Assembly (NCBI GenBank): GCA_963781025.1
Contig: CAWADU010000003.1
Location: 868,001-932,000 of the forward strand
DNA length: 64,000 bases
Direction: 5' to 3'
Origin: Tardibacter sp963781025
Lineage (GTDB): Bacteria > Pseudomonadota > Alphaproteobacteria > Sphingomonadales > Sphingomonadaceae
The first letter of the stretch is position 1, and every line of letters begins with the position of its first letter. Positions 25,341-35,407 of this stretch are shown in pieces. Below the pieces are notes generated by a model. That model ran no database searches, was not told where the DNA came from, and worked only from the letters and a program-made list of their open reading frames with translations. The position numbers and the translations under genes were made by a program.

Positions 25341-26752
25341 TACGGCGTCTCCTCGACGGGGTGCGGCAGGCCCTGTGCGGGTGTGATCCCGGCGGTGCGG
25401 ATCGGCCCCGGTTCCGACGGCTCCTCACCCGGCTTCGGCGCGTGGGCCATCAGCTTCAATATGTAGAGCGCACCTGCCGCAAAGACTGAAAAGTAAATGA
25501 CGATGAACGCGATCAGCGACGCGCCCACCGCAGGGCTCGCCAGCGGCGACACCGATTTGGAGGTCCTGAGCAGGCCGTAAATCGTGTATGGCTGCCGCCC
25601 TACCTCGGTCGTCACCCAGCCGGCGATCACCGCGACAAATCCAGCCGGCCCCATCAGCAACGCGAATCGATGCAGCGCCCTGCTATCGTAGAGGCGGCCG
25701 CGCAGCCGCATGAACAGGCTGAAAAGCCCAAGCCCGGCCATCAGGAACCCCAGCCCCACCATTAGCCGGAACGACCAGAATATGATTGGCACCGGCGGCC
25801 GGTCTTCAACAGGAACGGTGTCCAGCCCCTGCAGCGGCGCGTTGAGGTCATGCTTCAAGATGAGTGACGACAGTTTGGGGATCTGAATGGCGGCATGGAC
25901 CGTTTCATCCGTGTCGCTGGGCAAGCCAAACAGGATCAGCGGCGCGCCTTCGTCATGGGAGTGATAATGCCCCTCCATCGCCATCACCTTGGCGGGCTGA
26001 TAGTCAAGCGTGTTGAGGCCATGGAGATCGCCCGCCACGATCTGGACGGGCGCGACGACCGCCGCCATCCACATCGCCATGGAAAACATCTTGCGCGCAC
26101 CCGGATTGGCGCGATCCCGCAGCAGGTGCCAGGCCCCGACCGCACCCACCGCGAGCGCCGTCGTCAGATAGGCGGCGATCACCGTATGGGCGAGGCGATA
26201 GGGAAAGCTTGGGGTAAAGATGATTTCCGACCAGAGCGGCCCCGGCACGAATTGGCCCGCGGTGTTGATCTCATAACCCTGCGGCGTCTGCATCCAGCTG
26301 TTCGCCGCCAATATCCAGAATGCTGAGATGAAAGTGCCGACCGCGACCGCGACCGTCGCCACGAAATGCAGGCGCGGGCCGACCTTGTTGATGCCGAACA
26401 GCATGACGCCCAGGAAACCAGCCTCAAGGAAGAAGGCGGTCAGCACTTCATAGGCCATAAGCGGGCCTATGACCGCCCCCGCCTTGTCGGAGAAGACCGA
26501 CCAGTTTGTGCCGAACTGGTAACTCATGACGATGCCCGAGACGACGCCCATGGCAAAGACGACAGCGAAAATCTTCAGCCAGTAACGATAGAGATTGGCG
26601 TAGACGCCACTTCTAGTTTTCAGCCAAAGTGCCTCGAGCACCGCCAGAAAGCTTGCCAGCCCAATGGTAAATGCGGGAAAGATGAAGTGAAAACTGACGG
26701 TGAATGCGAACTGCAACCGCGCCAGGACCAGCGCCAGTTGGGCATCAGGCAT
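25340..26752 (-). CDS. cydA: Cytochrome bd-type quinol oxidase subunit I (CIO type)
   Basis: 470 residues from ATG 26752, with GGGAGG 5 bases upstream; the TTG one codon earlier is possible. LARLQFAFTVSFHFIFPAFT contains the haem b595 His ligand, MSYQFGTNWSVF follows, and EVGRQPYTIYGLLRTSKSVS marks the C-terminal helix region. The periplasmic Q-loop is short, which marks the cyanide-insensitive (CioA) subgroup. It works when oxygen is low or haem-copper oxidases are inhibited. It diverges from the MBL-fold gene. Confidence 0.95.
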   Translation of the reverse strand: MPDAQLALVLARLQFAFTVSFHFIFPAFTIGLASFLAVLEALWLKTRSGVYANLYRYWLKIFAVVFAMGVVSGIVMSYQFGTNWSVFSDKAGAVIGPLMAYEVLTAFFLEAGFLGVMLFGINKVGPRLHFVATVAVAVGTFISAFWILAANSWMQTPQGYEINTAGQFVPGPLWSEIIFTPSFPYRLAHTVIAAYLTTALAVGAVGAWHLLRDRANPGARKMFSMAMWMAAVVAPVQIVAGDLHGLNTLDYQPAKVMAMEGHYHSHDEGAPLILFGLPSDTDETVHAAIQIPKLSSLILKHDLNAPLQGLDTVPVEDRPPVPIIFWSFRLMVGLGFLMAGLGLFSLFMRLRGRLYDSRALHRFALLMGPAGFVAVIAGWVTTEVGRQPYTIYGLLRTSKSVSPLASPAVGASLIAFIVIYFSVFAAGALYILKLMAHAPKPGEEPSEPGPIRTAGITPAQGLPHPVEETP

Positions 26753-26862
26753 CAAGGCCTCCCATGACCGGTTGATATTCGATTATCCGATTGGGCATGC
26801 CAAAACAATGGCTTGTGAAATGGCGCTTGCCCGCGACGGTCAAACCGATAAGGCGAAGGGTG

Positions 26863-27969
26863 ATGATCGGAAGACCACCGCCAAAGCGCCTTCTCCTGAA
26901 AGTCCTTGCGCGGACCGGCATGGTACTACTGCTCGCCCTGCTGTGGGCGCCGCCCGCCCTGCCCGGCTTCCTCGACAGCATCTATTATCACGGCCCCGTA
27001 TCCGGCCATTTCGACGGCGCGCGCTTTTACAATCCCGACGGCGAATATGGCACGGGCGGCAGCAAGCGGCCTAGTCTGGGTCGGTTTGCGCGCTTCATGA
27101 CGGGCCGGGAGCAGACGGCCTGGCCGGAAAATGTGCCGGTGACCCCGACGAGGCCGCTTACCCGTATCGACGGCCCGCAGATGGTCGCGACATGGGTGGG
27201 TCATTCAACCGTGCTGATCCAGACCGCGGGCCTCAACATATTGACCGACCCGATCTGGTCGGAACGCGCCTCGCCGTTCGACTTCATGGGGCCGAAGCGC
27301 GTGCGCCAGCCGGGTGTCAGACTCGATGACCTGCCGAGGATCGACCTCATTCTGCTCAGCCACAATCATTACGACCATATGGACCTGCCGACGCTGAAAC
27401 GGCTGTGGGACAGGGACAAGCCTCTGATCGTCACCAGCCTTGGCAACGACACGCTGTTGAGGCGCGCGGGCATTCCATCTGTCGCGCGCGACTGGGGCGG
27501 CCGGGTGCAGGTGAAACCGGACGTCAATGTGATCGTCGAGCGCGTGCACCACTGGGATTCACGCTGGATGAGCGACCGCAACCGCGCGCTCTGGTGCGGA
27601 TTTACCGTGACGCTGCCGGGCGGCAATCTGTTCTTCACCGGCGACACCGGCTGGGGTGACGGCAGTTGGATCAGGGAGGCTGCCGCGCACGGCAGGCCAA
27701 GGCTGGCCTTGATTGCGATCGGCGCCTTCCGGCCCCGCGAAATCATGAGCGGCAACCACATCAGCCCCGAAGAAGCCGTTGATGTGTTCAAGGGCCTGGG
27801 GGCGCAAAATGCAGTAGCAGTGCATTGGGGCACGTTCCAGCTTTCGAACGAAGGGGTCGACGAACCGCGCGGCGTGCTGAACGCGACATTGCAACATGAC
27901 GGGATCGCCGCCGGCCGGTTCCAAGCGCCTGAGCCGGGGCAGAGCATCAACATACCCGCGCTTCGTTAG
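26863..27969 (+). CDS. MBL-fold metal-dependent hydrolase (NAPE-PLD-like)
   Basis: 368 residues from ATG 26863 (GAAGG upstream); longer starts such as 26791 add only an unlikely basic leader. An N-terminal membrane segment (LARTGMVLLLALLWAPPALP) is followed by the metallo-beta-lactamase core: TWVGHSTVLIQTAGLNILTD, the metal motif LSHNHYDHMDLPTL, FFTGDTGWGDG, and late HISPEEAV and AVAVHWGTFQLS. This is the architecture of N-acylphosphatidylethanolamine phospholipase D-like and UlaG-like enzymes. The substrate is unknown; membrane attachment would suit a lipid. Confidence 0.85.
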   Translation: MIGRPPPKRLLLKVLARTGMVLLLALLWAPPALPGFLDSIYYHGPVSGHFDGARFYNPDGEYGTGGSKRPSLGRFARFMTGREQTAWPENVPVTPTRPLTRIDGPQMVATWVGHSTVLIQTAGLNILTDPIWSERASPFDFMGPKRVRQPGVRLDDLPRIDLILLSHNHYDHMDLPTLKRLWDRDKPLIVTSLGNDTLLRRAGIPSVARDWGGRVQVKPDVNVIVERVHHWDSRWMSDRNRALWCGFTVTLPGGNLFFTGDTGWGDGSWIREAAAHGRPRLALIAIGAFRPREIMSGNHISPEEAVDVFKGLGAQNAVAVHWGTFQLSNEGVDEPRGVLNATLQHDGIAAGRFQAPEPGQSINIPALR

Positions 27970-28021
27970 GCTAATTCGGGCAATCAAGGCTTTGGTAACC
28001 CAGAGCGGCTAGAGTGCCGCC

Positions 28022-28216
28022 ATGTTTCCAGGCATCCGCACCGTGTTCAGAAGTCGCTGGAACGCCCTGTTCTGGGCGGCGGGCATATTATGGTTCGCCT
28101 ATGATATCGGCGGAAGCGCACCCGACCCCAGCCCTCCCCAGAATGCAAGCGCGGCCGACAAGCAGGCAGCGGTGGATGCCAAGCAGGCGGCAGACGCGCT
28201 GGCGGGGAAGTTTTAA
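28022..28216 (+). CDS. Small membrane-anchored hypothetical protein
   Basis: 64 residues. One hydrophobic segment (NALFWAAGILWFAYDIGGSA) is followed by an Ala/Asp/Lys-rich hydrophilic tail (DKQAAVDAKQAADALAGKF) that looks helical. No family is recognised. It sits 52 bases after the MBL gene in the same direction and converges with pyrG. Confidence 0.5.
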   Translation: MFPGIRTVFRSRWNALFWAAGILWFAYDIGGSAPDPSPPQNASAADKQAAVDAKQAADALAGKF

Positions 28217-28247
28217 GCCGTTCGCGCCATGCCAGGGCAGCAAGATT

Positions 28248-29876
28248 TCAGACCAGACGGCTCTGCTTCACCGCGGCTTCGATAAAGCTGGCGAACAGCG
28301 GGTGCGGGTCGAAGGGCTTGGACTTGAGTTCGGGGTGGAACTGGACGCCGACGAACCATGGGTGATCCGGCCGCTCGACAATCTCCGGCAGTGACCCGTC
28401 AGGCGACATGCCGGCGAAGACGAGACCGTCCTTTTCCAGCGGCTCGCGATAGTGGATGTTCACCTCGTAGCGGTGGCGGTGACGCTCGCTGATTTCCGTG
28501 GCGCCATAGATCGCAGCCGAATGGCTGTTGCCCGAAAGCACGGCTGGAAAGGCGCCAAGCCGCATGGTGCCGCCCAGATCGCCGCCCGCTTCGCGCAATT
28601 CGCGGCCGCGCGGTGATTCCCACTCGGTGATCAGGCCGACGACCGGTTCCGGCGTGGGTCCGAATTCGGTGGTCGAAGCCTTATCGATGCCCGTGCTGCG
28701 CGCCCCTTCGATGCAAGCCATCTGCATGCCGAGGCAGATGCCGAAGAACGGCACCTTGCGCTCGCGCGCGAAGCGGACGCTGGCGATCTTGCCTTCCGAG
28801 CCGCGTTCCCCAAAGCCGCCAGGAACGAGGATACCGTGCATCGGCTCCAGGCTCTGGGCGATGTCCTCGCCTCTTTCGAACATCTCCGCGTCCAGCCATT
28901 TGACGTTGACGGTAACGCGATTGGCGATTCCGCCGTGGGCGAGCGCTTCCTGAAGCGATTTGTACGCGTCCTTGAGGCCGGTGTATTTGCCGACGACGCC
29001 GATCGTGACCTCGCCCTCGGGGTGATCCAGCCGCTCCATGATCTCGTCCCAGCGGGCGAGCGTGGGCGCAGGCGCGTCCTTGATGCCGAAAGCGGCGAGC
29101 ACCTGATCGTCAAGCCCCTCCGCATGGTATTGGAGCGGCACCCCGTAGATGCTCGACGCATCCAGCGCGGGAATGACCGCCTCCTTCGAGACATTGCAGA
29201 ACAGCGCGATCTTTGCCCGCTCGCTGTCGGGAAGCGGCTGCTCGCAACGGCAGACGAGGACATCGGGCTGGATGCCGAGCGAGGTCAGCTCCCGCACCGA
29301 ATGCTGGGTCGGCTTGGTCTTCAGCTCTCCGGCCGCGGCGATGAACGGCACCAGCGTGACGTGGACGAACACGGCGTTCTCGCGCCCCACATCGTTCCTG
29401 AGCTGGCGAATCGCCTCGATGAACGGCAGGCTTTCGATATCGCCGACCGTGCCGCCGATTTCGCACAGCACGAAATCGAGATCATCGACATCGGCCCGAG
29501 CGAAATTCTTGATCGCGTCCGTCACATGGGGGATCACCTGCACGGTCGCGCCGAGATAGTCGCCGCGCCGTTCGCGGGTGATGATCTGCTGATAGATGCG
29601 GCCTGAAGTGACGTTGTCCGACTGGCGCGACGGCACGCCGGTGAAGCGCTCGTAGTGGCCGAGGTCCAGATCGGTTTCAGCCCCGTCATCCGTCACATAG
29701 ACTTCGCCATGCTGATAGGGGGACATGGTCCCCGGATCGACGTTCAGATAAGGGTCAAACTTGCGGATGCGTACCTTATAGCCTCTCGCCTGCAGCAGAG
29801 CCGCAAGGCTCGCCGCCATAAGACCTTTGCCAAGCGATGAGACCACGCCGCCGGTGATGAATATGAACCGCGCCAT
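28248..29876 (-). CDS. pyrG: CTP synthase (glutamine-hydrolysing)
   Basis: 542 residues. The N-terminal synthetase domain begins FITGGVVSSLGKGLMAASLA, with CEIGGTVGDIESLPFIEAIR further on. The C-terminal glutaminase has the oxyanion motif GILVPGGFGERG, the nucleophile region FFGICLGMQMA and the late GVQFHPELKS. It converts UTP to CTP with glutamine. Encoded just downstream of secG and tpiA on the same strand, a common sphingomonad order. Confidence 0.97.
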   Translation of the reverse strand: MARFIFITGGVVSSLGKGLMAASLAALLQARGYKVRIRKFDPYLNVDPGTMSPYQHGEVYVTDDGAETDLDLGHYERFTGVPSRQSDNVTSGRIYQQIITRERRGDYLGATVQVIPHVTDAIKNFARADVDDLDFVLCEIGGTVGDIESLPFIEAIRQLRNDVGRENAVFVHVTLVPFIAAAGELKTKPTQHSVRELTSLGIQPDVLVCRCEQPLPDSERAKIALFCNVSKEAVIPALDASSIYGVPLQYHAEGLDDQVLAAFGIKDAPAPTLARWDEIMERLDHPEGEVTIGVVGKYTGLKDAYKSLQEALAHGGIANRVTVNVKWLDAEMFERGEDIAQSLEPMHGILVPGGFGERGSEGKIASVRFARERKVPFFGICLGMQMACIEGARSTGIDKASTTEFGPTPEPVVGLITEWESPRGRELREAGGDLGGTMRLGAFPAVLSGNSHSAAIYGATEISERHRHRYEVNIHYREPLEKDGLVFAGMSPDGSLPEIVERPDHPWFVGVQFHPELKSKPFDPHPLFASFIEAAVKQSRLV

Positions 29877-29965
29877 GGGAGAATGGGTCTAGCCTATAGG
29901 GATATGAGTTGGAAACCCCGACTCGTGCCGGATTGCAATTAATTGGGGATAAAGAAGGTAAACCG

Positions 29966-30373
29966 CTATTGGGCCAGCGGAACCGGGGCCTGATCTTTTG
30001 CCGCATTGTCCGCCGGAACAGCCTGATTTTTCGCATTTCCCGGCTGTTCCGCAGCGTTTCCGCCTCCAGGCGCCGGAACCGGCGGGAGCTGGGCGGGTAC
30101 TGGTGCAGCGGGCGCGGCAAGTGAGGTGTCGATCGCCTGCGGCGCGCGATCAACGCTGGCGAGAACGGCAAGGCCGATGCTGTTGAGGATGAATAGGCTG
30201 CCAAGGATCGCCGTGGTCCGGGTCAGGAAATCGCCGGCGCCACGCGCGCTCATCAGGCCGCTCGAGCTGCCCCCGCCGCTAAGCCCGCCCCCTTCCGACC
30301 GCTGCATGAGGATAATGCCCACCAGCGCTGCCGCGATGATGATCTGGACGACGAGAAGGAGCGTATGAAGCAT
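29966..30373 (-). CDS. secG: Preprotein translocase subunit SecG
   Basis: 135 residues. Two membrane helices (about 3-20 and 52-72) flank the conserved cytosolic loop VGIILMQRSEGGGLSGGGSS followed by GLMSARGAGDFLTRTT, the SecG signature. The C-terminal tail is long, Ala/Pro-rich and low in complexity (PAAPVPAQLPPVPAPGGG), as in many alphaproteobacteria. It belongs to the SecYEG channel. Between tpiA and pyrG on the minus strand. Confidence 0.93.
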   Translation of the reverse strand: MLHTLLLVVQIIIAAALVGIILMQRSEGGGLSGGGSSSGLMSARGAGDFLTRTTAILGSLFILNSIGLAVLASVDRAPQAIDTSLAAPAAPVPAQLPPVPAPGGGNAAEQPGNAKNQAVPADNAAKDQAPVPLAQ

Positions 30374-30405
30374 CGGTGTCGATTTTCCGTTGAGTTGAGC
30401 GCTCT

Positions 30406-31167
30406 CTAGGCCGGTCGGGCGCTCAAGGCAACCGCCGCCTCGATAATCGGCACGAACTGCGACGCGGTGAGGCTCGCGCCCCCGACCAGCGCGCCGTCGA
30501 CATCGTCCACCGCCAGCAGCTCGGCGGCATTGTCCGCCTTCACCGACCCGCCATATAGAATGCGGACATTTTCCCCTTCTGCGCCGAGAAGAGTTGCCAG
30601 CCGGGCGCGAATGAAGGCGTGCACTTCGGCGACATCGCCGACCGACGGCGTACGCCCGGTGCCGATGGCCCAGACCGGTTCATAGGCGACGACCAGCGTC
30701 GCGCCCGTGCCCGCCGGCGGAATCGAACCGTCGAGCTGGCCGCCAACCACCGCCAGCGTCTGTCCGGCATCACGCTCCGCCTCGGTTTCGCCGACGCAGA
30801 CAATAGCGGTGAGACCATGCCGAATCGCCGCTTCGGCCTTGGCGCGTACCTCTTCACTGGTTTCGTGCTGATCGGCGCGGCGTTCGCTGTGCCCGACAAT
30901 GACCAGCCTCGCGCCCGCTTCCTTCAACATCGGCGCGGAGACACAGCCGGTATGCGCGCCCTTGTCCGCCGCATGACAATCCTGCGCGCCGATCGGCAGC
31001 GCCCCCGCCTTTGCGACCGCGCGCTCGATCAATGTGAAGGGCGGACAGATGGCGACACCGACCGAGGTGGTCGCGGCAGCGGCGGCAGCGGCAATGCCGT
31101 CCAGTTCGGCAAGCGCGGCGCTATCCCCGTTCATCTTCCAGTTTCCAGCCACCAGCATCCGCCGCAT
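30406..31167 (-). CDS. tpiA: Triosephosphate isomerase
   Basis: 253 residues from ATG 31167 (MRRMLVAGNWKMNG); the frame stays open upstream but homology starts here. Catalytic residues are in AGNWKMNG (Asn, Lys), LVIVGHSERRADQ (His) and VVAYEPVWAIGTG (Glu). The phosphate loops LYGGSVKADN and VGGASL are present. A central glycolytic enzyme. It diverges from ppiD across a 170-base promoter region. Confidence 0.96.
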   Translation of the reverse strand: MRRMLVAGNWKMNGDSAALAELDGIAAAAAAATTSVGVAICPPFTLIERAVAKAGALPIGAQDCHAADKGAHTGCVSAPMLKEAGARLVIVGHSERRADQHETSEEVRAKAEAAIRHGLTAIVCVGETEAERDAGQTLAVVGGQLDGSIPPAGTGATLVVAYEPVWAIGTGRTPSVGDVAEVHAFIRARLATLLGAEGENVRILYGGSVKADNAAELLAVDDVDGALVGGASLTASQFVPIIEAAVALSARPA

Positions 31168-31337
31168 TTCAATCTCCACCCTGTTCGCCTCGAACGTATT
31201 GCGCGCCCGTAGCAAAGCTTGACCGATATAAAAAGCATGGGTGCGACGGGCTGGAAGCTTGCGGGGCACCAAGGCCGCTTCTATGGTCCGCGCCCAGGCG
31301 TCTCGATGCGCCGCGTAATACAGGTATAGGTCCGCAG

Positions 31338-33263
31338 ATGATCGGGTTTTTTCGTCGCATCATGTCTTCCTGGGTGGTTCTTGGCCTGCTGGGCCTGGTG
31401 CTGATCGCCTTCATCGTCACCGGCGTCGGCGACCCATTCGGCGGGATGAACGGCGGCGGCGGCACGCTGGCGACCGTGGGTCGCACCGCCATCATGGACA
31501 CCCAGGTGCGACAGCAGCTAGACCGGGCGGTGCGCGCAGCACGCCAGCAGGACCCGCAGGTCGATACCGCCAACTATGTGCGGGCAGGCGGGTTCGACCA
31601 GATTTTAAGCCAGTCGATCATCGGCGAAGCGATCAAGCAATGGGCGGAAAAGAACGGCTTCGCCGCCAGCCGCCGCCAGGTGGATGGCGAAATCGCCTCC
31701 ATTCCCGCGTTCCAGATCGGCGGCCGCTTCGATCAGGCGACCTATGAATCCGCACTCAGCCAGCAAAAGCTTTCAGTCCGCGAATTACGCGAGGGGTTGA
31801 AGGGGGACCTTGTCCGCAAGCAGGTGCTGCTGCCGGTGTCGACGGGCGCGGTCGTCAGCGACGGCCTTGTCAAACCCTATGCCGAATTGCTGCTTGAAGA
31901 ACGCAAGGGCACCATCGGCATCGTCCCCTCGCAATTGCTTGCCGACAAGCAGCCGCCATCGGATGCTGATGTGCAGGCGTTCTACAAAAAGAACGCCGCG
32001 CGCTACATGGTGCCCGAACGCCGCGCTGTCCGTTATGCGCTGATCGGCCCGGAGCAGGTGGCCATCGTCGCCCCCACCGAGGCGGACATCCAGAAATTCT
32101 ACAGCGCCAATCAGACGACCTATGGCGCTTCGGAAAAGCGCACGCTTTCTCAGATCGTGTTGCCTGACCAGGCCGCCGCCAGGACCCTGGCCGACCGGGT
32201 TCGCAAGGGCGAATCCTTTGCAAAGCTTGCCGCCGAAAAGGGCTTCGCGGCTGCCGACATCGCGATCGGCGAGCAGAACCAGGCGCAATTCGCGTCGGCG
32301 ACGACGCCGCAGGTTGCAGCCGCCGCCTTTGCCGCTCCGGCCGGCAGCGTCACCGATCCTGTTCAGTCCGACTATGGCTGGCATGTGGTGCATGTCGAAT
32401 CGGTCGCCAAAGCGGCGGGCCGCCCGCTCGCGGCCGTGCGGCAGGAGATCGTTGAGAAGCTGACCGCGCAGAAGCGCGACGAGGCGCTTGCCGATCTGGT
32501 CGCCAAAATCGAGGACGGCTTTTCCGGCGGCCAGAGCATGGCCGATGTCCTTAAGGCGCATCGGTTGACGGAGGCGACCACGCCGCCCCTGACCGCCACC
32601 GGGATCGACCCTGCGAATCCGGCCTACAAGGCTCCGCCCGAAATGGGCATTATCCTGAAGGCCGGCTTCGCGCTGTCGCCGGACGATGATCCGGTGGTCG
32701 AGGAAGTCGGCAAGGATCACTATGCGATTGTCGCGCTTGGCGATGTGACTGAGGCCGCGCCACGCCCGCTCGCGGAGATAACCGACGGTGTGAGGGCCGA
32801 CCTGGCCCGCAGTCGCGCATCCGAGAAAGCACGCGCGCTAGCCGCCGCCATCGTCGCCAAGGTCAAGGCGGGCATTCCGCTCGCCGAGGCGCTGGCGCAA
32901 GCGAAAATGCCGCCACCGCAGACGGCCACCAATCGCCGCATCGACGTTGCTTCGCGTGGCGACCAGATTCCGGCGCCGCTCGCGATGATGTTCTCCATGC
33001 CCGCGAACGGTGTTCGCATGCTTCCGGCCCCGAACGACCAGGGCTGGTTCATCGTCAGGGTTGATGAGGTGAAGAAGGGTGATATCAGCGCCGCCCCGGC
33101 ACTGGTGGAATTGACCCGCGCGCAGTTCAACCAGTTCGCAGGCGATGAATATGTCGCGCAGTTCGCCCGCGCGGTTGCGGCCGACGTGGGGATGAAGCGC
33201 AATGGCAAGGCCATCGTGCGGCTGAAGCAAGACCTTATGGGCGGAGCGGCAGGCGAGCAGTGA
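31338..33263 (+). CDS. ppiD: Periplasmic folding chaperone / PpiD-type peptidyl-prolyl isomerase
   Basis: 641 residues. One N-terminal membrane anchor (MSSWVVLGLLGLVLIAFIVT) is followed by a SurA_N-like chaperone region and a parvulin-type domain at about 255-355 (EKRTLSQIVLPDQAAA, then GWHVVHVESV). A long C-terminal helical region includes PLAEITDGVRADLARSRASE. PpiD sits at the SecYEG exit and assists folding of exported proteins. Its stop overlaps the trpE GTG, an order typical of sphingomonads. Confidence 0.9.
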   Translation: MIGFFRRIMSSWVVLGLLGLVLIAFIVTGVGDPFGGMNGGGGTLATVGRTAIMDTQVRQQLDRAVRAARQQDPQVDTANYVRAGGFDQILSQSIIGEAIKQWAEKNGFAASRRQVDGEIASIPAFQIGGRFDQATYESALSQQKLSVRELREGLKGDLVRKQVLLPVSTGAVVSDGLVKPYAELLLEERKGTIGIVPSQLLADKQPPSDADVQAFYKKNAARYMVPERRAVRYALIGPEQVAIVAPTEADIQKFYSANQTTYGASEKRTLSQIVLPDQAAARTLADRVRKGESFAKLAAEKGFAAADIAIGEQNQAQFASATTPQVAAAAFAAPAGSVTDPVQSDYGWHVVHVESVAKAAGRPLAAVRQEIVEKLTAQKRDEALADLVAKIEDGFSGGQSMADVLKAHRLTEATTPPLTATGIDPANPAYKAPPEMGIILKAGFALSPDDDPVVEEVGKDHYAIVALGDVTEAAPRPLAEITDGVRADLARSRASEKARALAAAIVAKVKAGIPLAEALAQAKMPPPQTATNRRIDVASRGDQIPAPLAMMFSMPANGVRMLPAPNDQGWFIVRVDEVKKGDISAAPALVELTRAQFNQFAGDEYVAQFARAVAADVGMKRNGKAIVRLKQDLMGGAAGEQ

Positions 33264-34762
33264 CGGCAAGGCCCCACGACAATCGATCGTCGGACGCGGA
33301 TACGGAGACGACGCCGCGGCTGATCTGGACCCGAATGGTCGCCGATACCGAAACGCCGGTGTCCGCCATACTGAAACTGACCGAGCCAGGCCGTGGGGAT
33401 TTCCTGCTGGAATCGGTCGAGGGCGGAGCGGCGCGGGGACGTTATTCACTGATCGGTCTGGATCCGGACCTCGTCTTCCGGGCACGGGGCCATTCCGCCG
33501 AGATCAATCGCCAGTGGCAGTCGGACCGAGAAACCTTCGAACCCTGCGCGGGCGACGCGCTTGCCGAGTTGCGCGCGCTCGTCGCCTCGTGCCGATTGCA
33601 GGTGCCGCCGCAACTGCCGCCCGCGTTGGCGCTGCTTGTCGGCAACATGGGCTATGAAACGATCGGGCTCATCGAGAAGCTGCCGGTGCCCGATGCCGAC
33701 CCGCTTGGCCTGCCCGATATGCTTTTCGTGCGTCCGGCGCTGCTGCTTGTATTCGATCGGCTGAAGGACGAGCTGTTCCTTGTGGCGCCGGTCTGGACCG
33801 CCGACCCGGACGCGGAAGACCGGGCGCGAGAGCGGATCGACGCTGCCGCCGCCCGGCTTGCGATGCCCCTGCCGCGTATCGCCCGGCAATCGCTGCCGGA
33901 GAATGTGCCCGCAGCCCAGCCTGTGCTTGCCCCGGGCGCCTATGGCGGGATGGTCAGGCGCGCAAAGGATTATATCGCCGCGGGGGACATCTTTCAGGTG
34001 GTGCTGGCCCAGCGCTTCACCGCCCCCTTCCCGCTGCCGCCCTTCGATCTCTATCGCGCGCTTCGGCGGATCAATCCGTCGCCCTTTCTCTACTATCTCG
34101 ACATGCCGGGGTTCGCGCTTATCGGCTCCTCGCCTGAAATACTGGTGCGGGTGCGTGACAGGGAAGTCACCGTCCGCCCCATCGCGGGCACAAGGCCGCG
34201 CGGCAAGACCGCCCTTGAGGACGCCGAGAACCGGGAAAGCCTGCTTGCCGACCCCAAGGAACGCGCCGAGCATCTGATGCTGCTGGACCTTGGCCGCAAC
34301 GATGTGGGCCGCGTCGCCGCGAGGAGCAGCGTCAAGGTGACGGAAAGCTATACGGTCGAAATGTACAGCCATGTCATGCATATCGTTTCCAACGTGCGGG
34401 GCGAGCTGGACCCGTCAAAGGATGCAATCGATGCCCTGATGGCGGGATTTCCGGCGGGCACCGTGTCGGGCGCGCCAAAAGTCCGCGCATGCGAGATCAT
34501 CGCTGAACTGGAACCCGAAAAGCGTGGTCCCTATGCGGGCGGTGTGGGCTATTTCTCTCCCGATGGATCGATGGATAGCTGCATCGTGCTGAGGACCGCC
34601 GTGGTGAAGGACGGCATTATGCATGTGCAGGCGGGGGCGGGCATCGTCGCCGATTCCGATCCCGACTCTGAACAGCGGGAATGCGAAGCGAAGTCGGGCG
34701 CGCTCCTCGCCGCCGCGCGGGAAGCCATCGCGCGGGCGACCGAAGCGGGCTATGGTCAATAA
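33260..34762 (+). CDS. trpE: Anthranilate synthase component I
   Basis: 500 residues from GTG 33260. The N-terminal domain contains GDFLLESVEGG, the LLES element involved in tryptophan feedback binding. The chorismate-binding catalytic domain includes GDIFQVVLAQRFTAPFPLP, GSSPEILVRVRDREVTVRPI, AGTRPRGKT, LLDLGRNDVGRVA, SGAPKVRACEIIAELEP and AGGVGYFSPDGSMDSCIVLR. It makes anthranilate from chorismate with ammonia from TrpG. First gene of the trpEGDC-moaC-moeA-lexA run. Confidence 0.96.
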   Translation: MTARPHDNRSSDADTETTPRLIWTRMVADTETPVSAILKLTEPGRGDFLLESVEGGAARGRYSLIGLDPDLVFRARGHSAEINRQWQSDRETFEPCAGDALAELRALVASCRLQVPPQLPPALALLVGNMGYETIGLIEKLPVPDADPLGLPDMLFVRPALLLVFDRLKDELFLVAPVWTADPDAEDRARERIDAAAARLAMPLPRIARQSLPENVPAAQPVLAPGAYGGMVRRAKDYIAAGDIFQVVLAQRFTAPFPLPPFDLYRALRRINPSPFLYYLDMPGFALIGSSPEILVRVRDREVTVRPIAGTRPRGKTALEDAENRESLLADPKERAEHLMLLDLGRNDVGRVAARSSVKVTESYTVEMYSHVMHIVSNVRGELDPSKDAIDALMAGFPAGTVSGAPKVRACEIIAELEPEKRGPYAGGVGYFSPDGSMDSCIVLRTAVVKDGIMHVQAGAGIVADSDPDSEQRECEAKSGALLAAAREAIARATEAGYGQ

Positions 34763-34807
34763 ACGGCGGCAGTAGCGCTTGCATCCAATAGGGATTAGAT
34801 CGCACCC

Positions 34808-35407
34808 ATGATCCTGGTTATCGACAATTACGACAGCTTCACCTGGAACCTGGTGCATTACCTCCAGGAGCTGGGCGCTGCCGTGCAGGTTGTGCGAAAC
34901 GACCAGATCACCGTCCAGCAGGCGATGGCGAGCGGCGCGCAGGCGTATCTTATCTCGCCAGGTCCATGCACGCCCAACGAAGCCGGCATATCGCTGGACC
35001 TCGTGAAGGCCTGTGCCGACGAAAAGCGGCCGCTGTTCGGCGTATGCCTTGGCCATCAGGCGATCGGCCAGGCGTTCGGCGGCCGCGTCGTCCGCGCGCC
35101 GCAACTGATGCATGGCAAGACCAGCCCCGTCAGCCACGACGACACGGGCGTTTTCGCCGGACTGCCCTCGCCGTTCACCGCGACCCGCTATCATTCGCTG
35201 ATCGTTGCCGCCGAAGACGTACCCGAAACGCTGATCGTGAACGCGACCAGTCCGGACGGGGTGATCATGGGGATGCGCCACCGCAGCCTGCCGATCCATG
35301 GCGTGCAGTTTCACCCCGAAAGCATAGCGACCGAGCACGGCCATGCATTGCTCGCCAATTTCCTGAAGGAAGCCGGAATCGCGGCGGCTCTGCCCAACGC
35401 CGCATGA
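34808..35407 (+). CDS. trpG: Anthranilate synthase component II (glutamine amidotransferase)
   Basis: 199 residues, class I glutamine amidotransferase. IDNYDSFTWNLVHYLQELGA opens it; the glutaminase triad is shown by FGVCLGHQAIGQAFGG (Cys) and VQFHPESIATEHG (His, Glu). RYHSLIV before the triad region is typical of TrpG/PabA. The stop overlaps the trpD ATG (ATGA). It could also serve PabB for folate synthesis, as in other bacteria with one such subunit. Confidence 0.96.
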   Translation: MILVIDNYDSFTWNLVHYLQELGAAVQVVRNDQITVQQAMASGAQAYLISPGPCTPNEAGISLDLVKACADEKRPLFGVCLGHQAIGQAFGGRVVRAPQLMHGKTSPVSHDDTGVFAGLPSPFTATRYHSLIVAAEDVPETLIVNATSPDGVIMGMRHRSLPIHGVQFHPESIATEHGHALLANFLKEAGIAAALPNAA